From positions 1 through 8,843 of the forward strand of contig JAHEAM010000141.1 of the NCBI GenBank assembly GCA_024642765.1: 8,843 nucleotides of DNA. The letters run 5' to 3'. The position numbers and the translations under genes are program-made. Each line of letters opens with the position of its first letter. Position 1 is the first letter of the stretch. Positions 6,808 through 8,843 of the stretch are shown in pieces. Source of the stretch: Planctomycetaceae bacterium. GTDB taxonomy: Bacteria; Planctomycetota; Planctomycetia; Pirellulales; Pirellulaceae. Under the pieces are notes generated by a model that saw only the letters and a list, made by a program, of their open reading frames with translations, was not told the origin of the DNA and did no database searches.

Positions 6808-6846
6808 ATTCTACCCCATTCGAAGCAGCTCGCCTAAGGACTAAGG
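6808..6846 (-). promoter_or_regulatory. Candidate -10 box immediately upstream of the minus-strand membrane gene
   Basis: TAGAAT (6808-6813, 5 of 6 matches) ends 7 nt before the ATG at 6800, so transcription would start at or next to the start codon. The -35 region is poor (TTAGGC), but it carries a direct repeat, CCTTAG twice with 1 nt between (6834-6839 and 6841-6846), which could bind a regulator. Confidence 0.35.
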
Positions 6847-6880
6847 CCAAAAAAATGCTCTCTCAAAAAGCCATGTTGAA

Positions 6881-6910
6881 TTGACTTGAGAAAAGGCGCC
6901 TTTAAATAAT
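6881..6910 (+). promoter_or_regulatory. Candidate sigma70-type promoter with a palindromic spacer for the TPR gene
   Basis: TTGACT (6881-6886, 5 of 6) and AATAAT (6905-6910, 5 of 6) are separated by 18 nt. The spacer contains the 12-nt perfect palindrome AAAGGCGCCTTT (6892-6903), well placed for a repressor or activator. Transcription would begin near 6917, leaving a leader of about 80 nt before the ATG at 6996. Confidence 0.5.
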
Positions 6911-6995
6911 GAATTTTGGAGTACGGGCACAACAACTGGACATTTTTTGTAATAATGATCAGGCACGCGAGAGGGACTCATTAGAGAGAACAGAG

Positions 6996-8843
6996 ATGAT
7001 TTGGCACAAAATCGGATTCATATTTTCAACCTATGGACTCATCTTATTTACATTTCTGTCTCCAGCCAATTCCCAAGAACCTGCTCAGGATTTTATCGCA
7101 GCCTTGCGGGCAAAAGGCCTTTACGATTTGGCCGATGACTATTTGGAGCAAGCCAAGTCCAGCCGAATCGTGGCTGAAAGCTTTCGTGAACGCATTGCGC
7201 TCGAACAAGTCGAAAACTTGGTGCAGTCAACCGCGGCAACACGCAGTATTGCCGTTCAAATCGAACGACTGGCACAGGCTGAAGAAATCTTAAAGGCCTT
7301 CATGGAATCGGATGCTTCCGCCGATCTGAAGGCATCAGCCATTGAAACGTTGGCCAGCCTACGATTTCGTCAAGGCGGATCGTATTTGCGGCAGGGCGAA
7401 AATGATCGCCTTACCCAAAATGAAAAAGCCGACTTGATGCTCAAGGCGCAAACCGCATTCGCAGATAGTCTTTCAGCTTTCGAACAGGCACGCGAACAAC
7501 TTAGACCGCAGATCGAAAAGCTGACAACCAATTCCCGGTCGAACCCGGCTTTGTTGCCCGAATTGAAACAACTAGAAAACTTGTACACCCAAGTTCGCTT
7601 GCGGTCGCCGCTAGTTAAAGAGTACCTGGCCGATACGTATACCGATGGAGGCGCCGAACGAAAACGATTGCTGGGCGAGGCTGCTGCCGAATACAAAATT
7701 CTGTGGGACAAATATCATGCCTATAGTGCCGGCGCTGATGCTTGCCTTTATGCCGCTCGAAGTTTGAACAAGTTGGCACAGCCTCAAGAAGCCTTGACGC
7801 TCGTAAAAGAACTATTGGAAATCGAAGACAAACCCGATAATCGCAACCTGCGAATGGCGGCTGCGCTCGTTGCAATTGATGTCTGGAACAACATCAACCC
7901 TTATCCTTTTGAACAAGTCATCTTCTACCTCGAACCGATGATTGCGAATCTCACCAACTCCCAACAACAGCAAGACACCTGGGCGCAAATCCAACTGGGA
8001 CTTGCGCAAGCCTACCGAGCGAAGGCAACGAAAATCCAAGCCGATGGTGGGTCAACTACGGATGCAGCCCGTAACAACCGGTTGGCAGCTGCGATGGCAA
8101 CGCGAGTTGCACGCACGTCCGGAGCTTCTCGACAAACGGCTCGCGATTTACTGACGACTTGGAATGTTGAAATCAACGAGAACGAAAACGAAGGGTTGGC
8201 CGAAGCCATGACTTTCACCGATGCTAAAGCCCAAGCAGTAAAGGTTTTGCCTGACCTGGAAGACAATATCAATGAACTCAACAGCCTCAAGTCATCGTTG
8301 TCCTCAGCAGCCCCCGCTGACGCCTCGGGAATTGAAGCTCAAATTGTAACCGCCCAACAAAAAGTAACTGCAGCGGCGAAAAACTTGCTCGCTAGACTGA
8401 ATCAAGCTCTGAAGTTTTCATTAGAAGAAGTCGAACCTCAAGACGCCAACAATGTGCGTTACCTGCAGGCATTCGCGCATTATGCTCAAGGCAACTACTA
8501 CCACACGGCGACGCTCGGCACGTTTGCTGTTGAACGCTTGTCCGGAGTCGATTGGTCTCGGCAAACTGCCGGATTGGGTATCAAAGCTTTTGTGGCGTTG
8601 TACGAACAAAATGCCGAAGGCGATCGAGAATTCGAATTGAATAAACTCGATATGCTAGCCAAAGACGTGTTGTCGCGTTGGCCTGGTACCAGTGAGGCCG
8701 ATTTGGCCGCCTCAGTCCTTTCACGATTAGCCATCATCAATAACGATCCCGAGGCGGCAAAACGTTACCTGGACCAAATGTCCAGCAACGGGACATCACG
8801 CGCTGGCCTGCAACTAATAATGGGCCAACAAAAGTGGCGAGAG
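6996..8843 (+). CDS. Secreted TPR-like helical repeat protein, N-terminal 616 residues (runs off window)
   Basis: Open from the ATG at 6996 to the window end with no stop. A signal peptide (about residues 1-26: K, hydrophobic core G-L-I-L-F-T-F-L, cut after A-N-S) is followed by Ala/Leu/Glu-rich amphipathic helices throughout. Helix-turn-helix pairs fit TPR or Sel1-like repeats, e.g. A-A-R-S-L-N-K-L-A-Q-P-Q-E-A-L, A-H-Y-A-Q-G-N-Y-Y-H-T-A and L-A-I-I-N-N-D-P-E-A-A-K-R-Y-L. Such proteins usually act as periplasmic scaffolds for protein-protein contacts. No catalytic motif or transmembrane helix is visible in this part. A weak purine-rich site (GAGAGAA) lies about 5 nt upstream of the ATG. It is divergent from the two membrane-protein genes, suggesting a shared control region. 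Length and C-terminal domains are unknown because the gene is cut. A coiled-coil-rich lipoprotein is unlikely, since no lipobox Cys follows the signal peptide. Confidence 0.88.
   Translation, partial: MIWHKIGFIFSTYGLILFTFLSPANSQEPAQDFIAALRAKGLYDLADDYLEQAKSSRIVAESFRERIALEQVENLVQSTAATRSIAVQIERLAQAEEILKAFMESDASADLKASAIETLASLRFRQGGSYLRQGENDRLTQNEKADLMLKAQTAFADSLSAFEQAREQLRPQIEKLTTNSRSNPALLPELKQLENLYTQVRLRSPLVKEYLADTYTDGGAERKRLLGEAAAEYKILWDKYHAYSAGADACLYAARSLNKLAQPQEALTLVKELLEIEDKPDNRNLRMAAALVAIDVWNNINPYPFEQVIFYLEPMIANLTNSQQQQDTWAQIQLGLAQAYRAKATKIQADGGSTTDAARNNRLAAAMATRVARTSGASRQTARDLLTTWNVEINENENEGLAEAMTFTDAKAQAVKVLPDLEDNINELNSLKSSLSSAAPADASGIEAQIVTAQQKVTAAAKNLLARLNQALKFSLEEVEPQDANNVRYLQAFAHYAQGNYYHTATLGTFAVERLSGVDWSRQTAGLGIKAFVALYEQNAEGDREFELNKLDMLAKDVLSRWPGTSEADLAASVLSRLAIINNDPEAAKRYLDQMSSNGTSRAGLQLIMGQQKWRE

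Noticed and set aside
7093..8740. Minus- and plus-strand frames inside the TPR gene (60-113 codons)
   Set aside because: Shadows of the continuous 616-codon frame, which carries the signal peptide and helical repeats.

Overview
The window most resembles a chromosomal segment of a planctomycete, probably of the Pirellulales. The grounds are family resemblance and style, not a marker gene: moderate GC, several non-ATG starts, loosely packed genes, large secreted or membrane-anchored proteins of unknown function, and a FliF-type flagellar gene. There are no tRNA, rRNA, CRISPR, transposase or phage signals. Five genes and the 5' part of a sixth lie on the minus strand; one large gene at the right end lies on the plus strand and runs off the window.

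Left part (1-1668, minus): the N-terminal 339 codons of a FliF-like flagellar MS-ring protein, cut by the window edge. Upstream, 42 nt away, is a small protein that looks like a degenerate histidine-kinase ATPase domain with no visible phospho-acceptor domain. The two probably form an operon, with a candidate promoter at 1669-1697.

Middle (1804-3909, minus): an alpha/beta-hydrolase of the phospholipase/carboxylesterase type in which the Ser, Asp and His positions of the triad all appear substituted (Gly134, Ser187, Asp218), so it is a likely pseudoenzyme. Next comes a 313-nt spacer holding a strong hairpin-plus-T-tract terminator and nested inverted repeats, then a complete, intact malate dehydrogenase (mdh). 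A possible 35-codon small ORF fills the gap between mdh and the gene upstream of it.

Right part (3893-8843): two adjacent minus-strand genes encode membrane-anchored proteins that appear to share the same building blocks, a helical segment followed by a beta-rich OB-like domain and then a C-terminal transmembrane helix. They run towards mdh. Divergently, on the plus strand, is a secreted, alpha-helical TPR-like protein of at least 616 residues. The 195-nt divergent region has a good sigma70-type promoter for the plus gene, with a 12-bp perfect palindrome in its spacer, and a -10 box so close to the minus gene's ATG that a leaderless mRNA is possible.

How the genes may work together: the two paralogous membrane proteins and the divergent TPR protein look like an undescribed envelope-associated set; this is inferred from position and topology only. 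mdh is a housekeeping TCA-cycle gene that may be partly co-transcribed with them. The flagellar pair is a separate unit.
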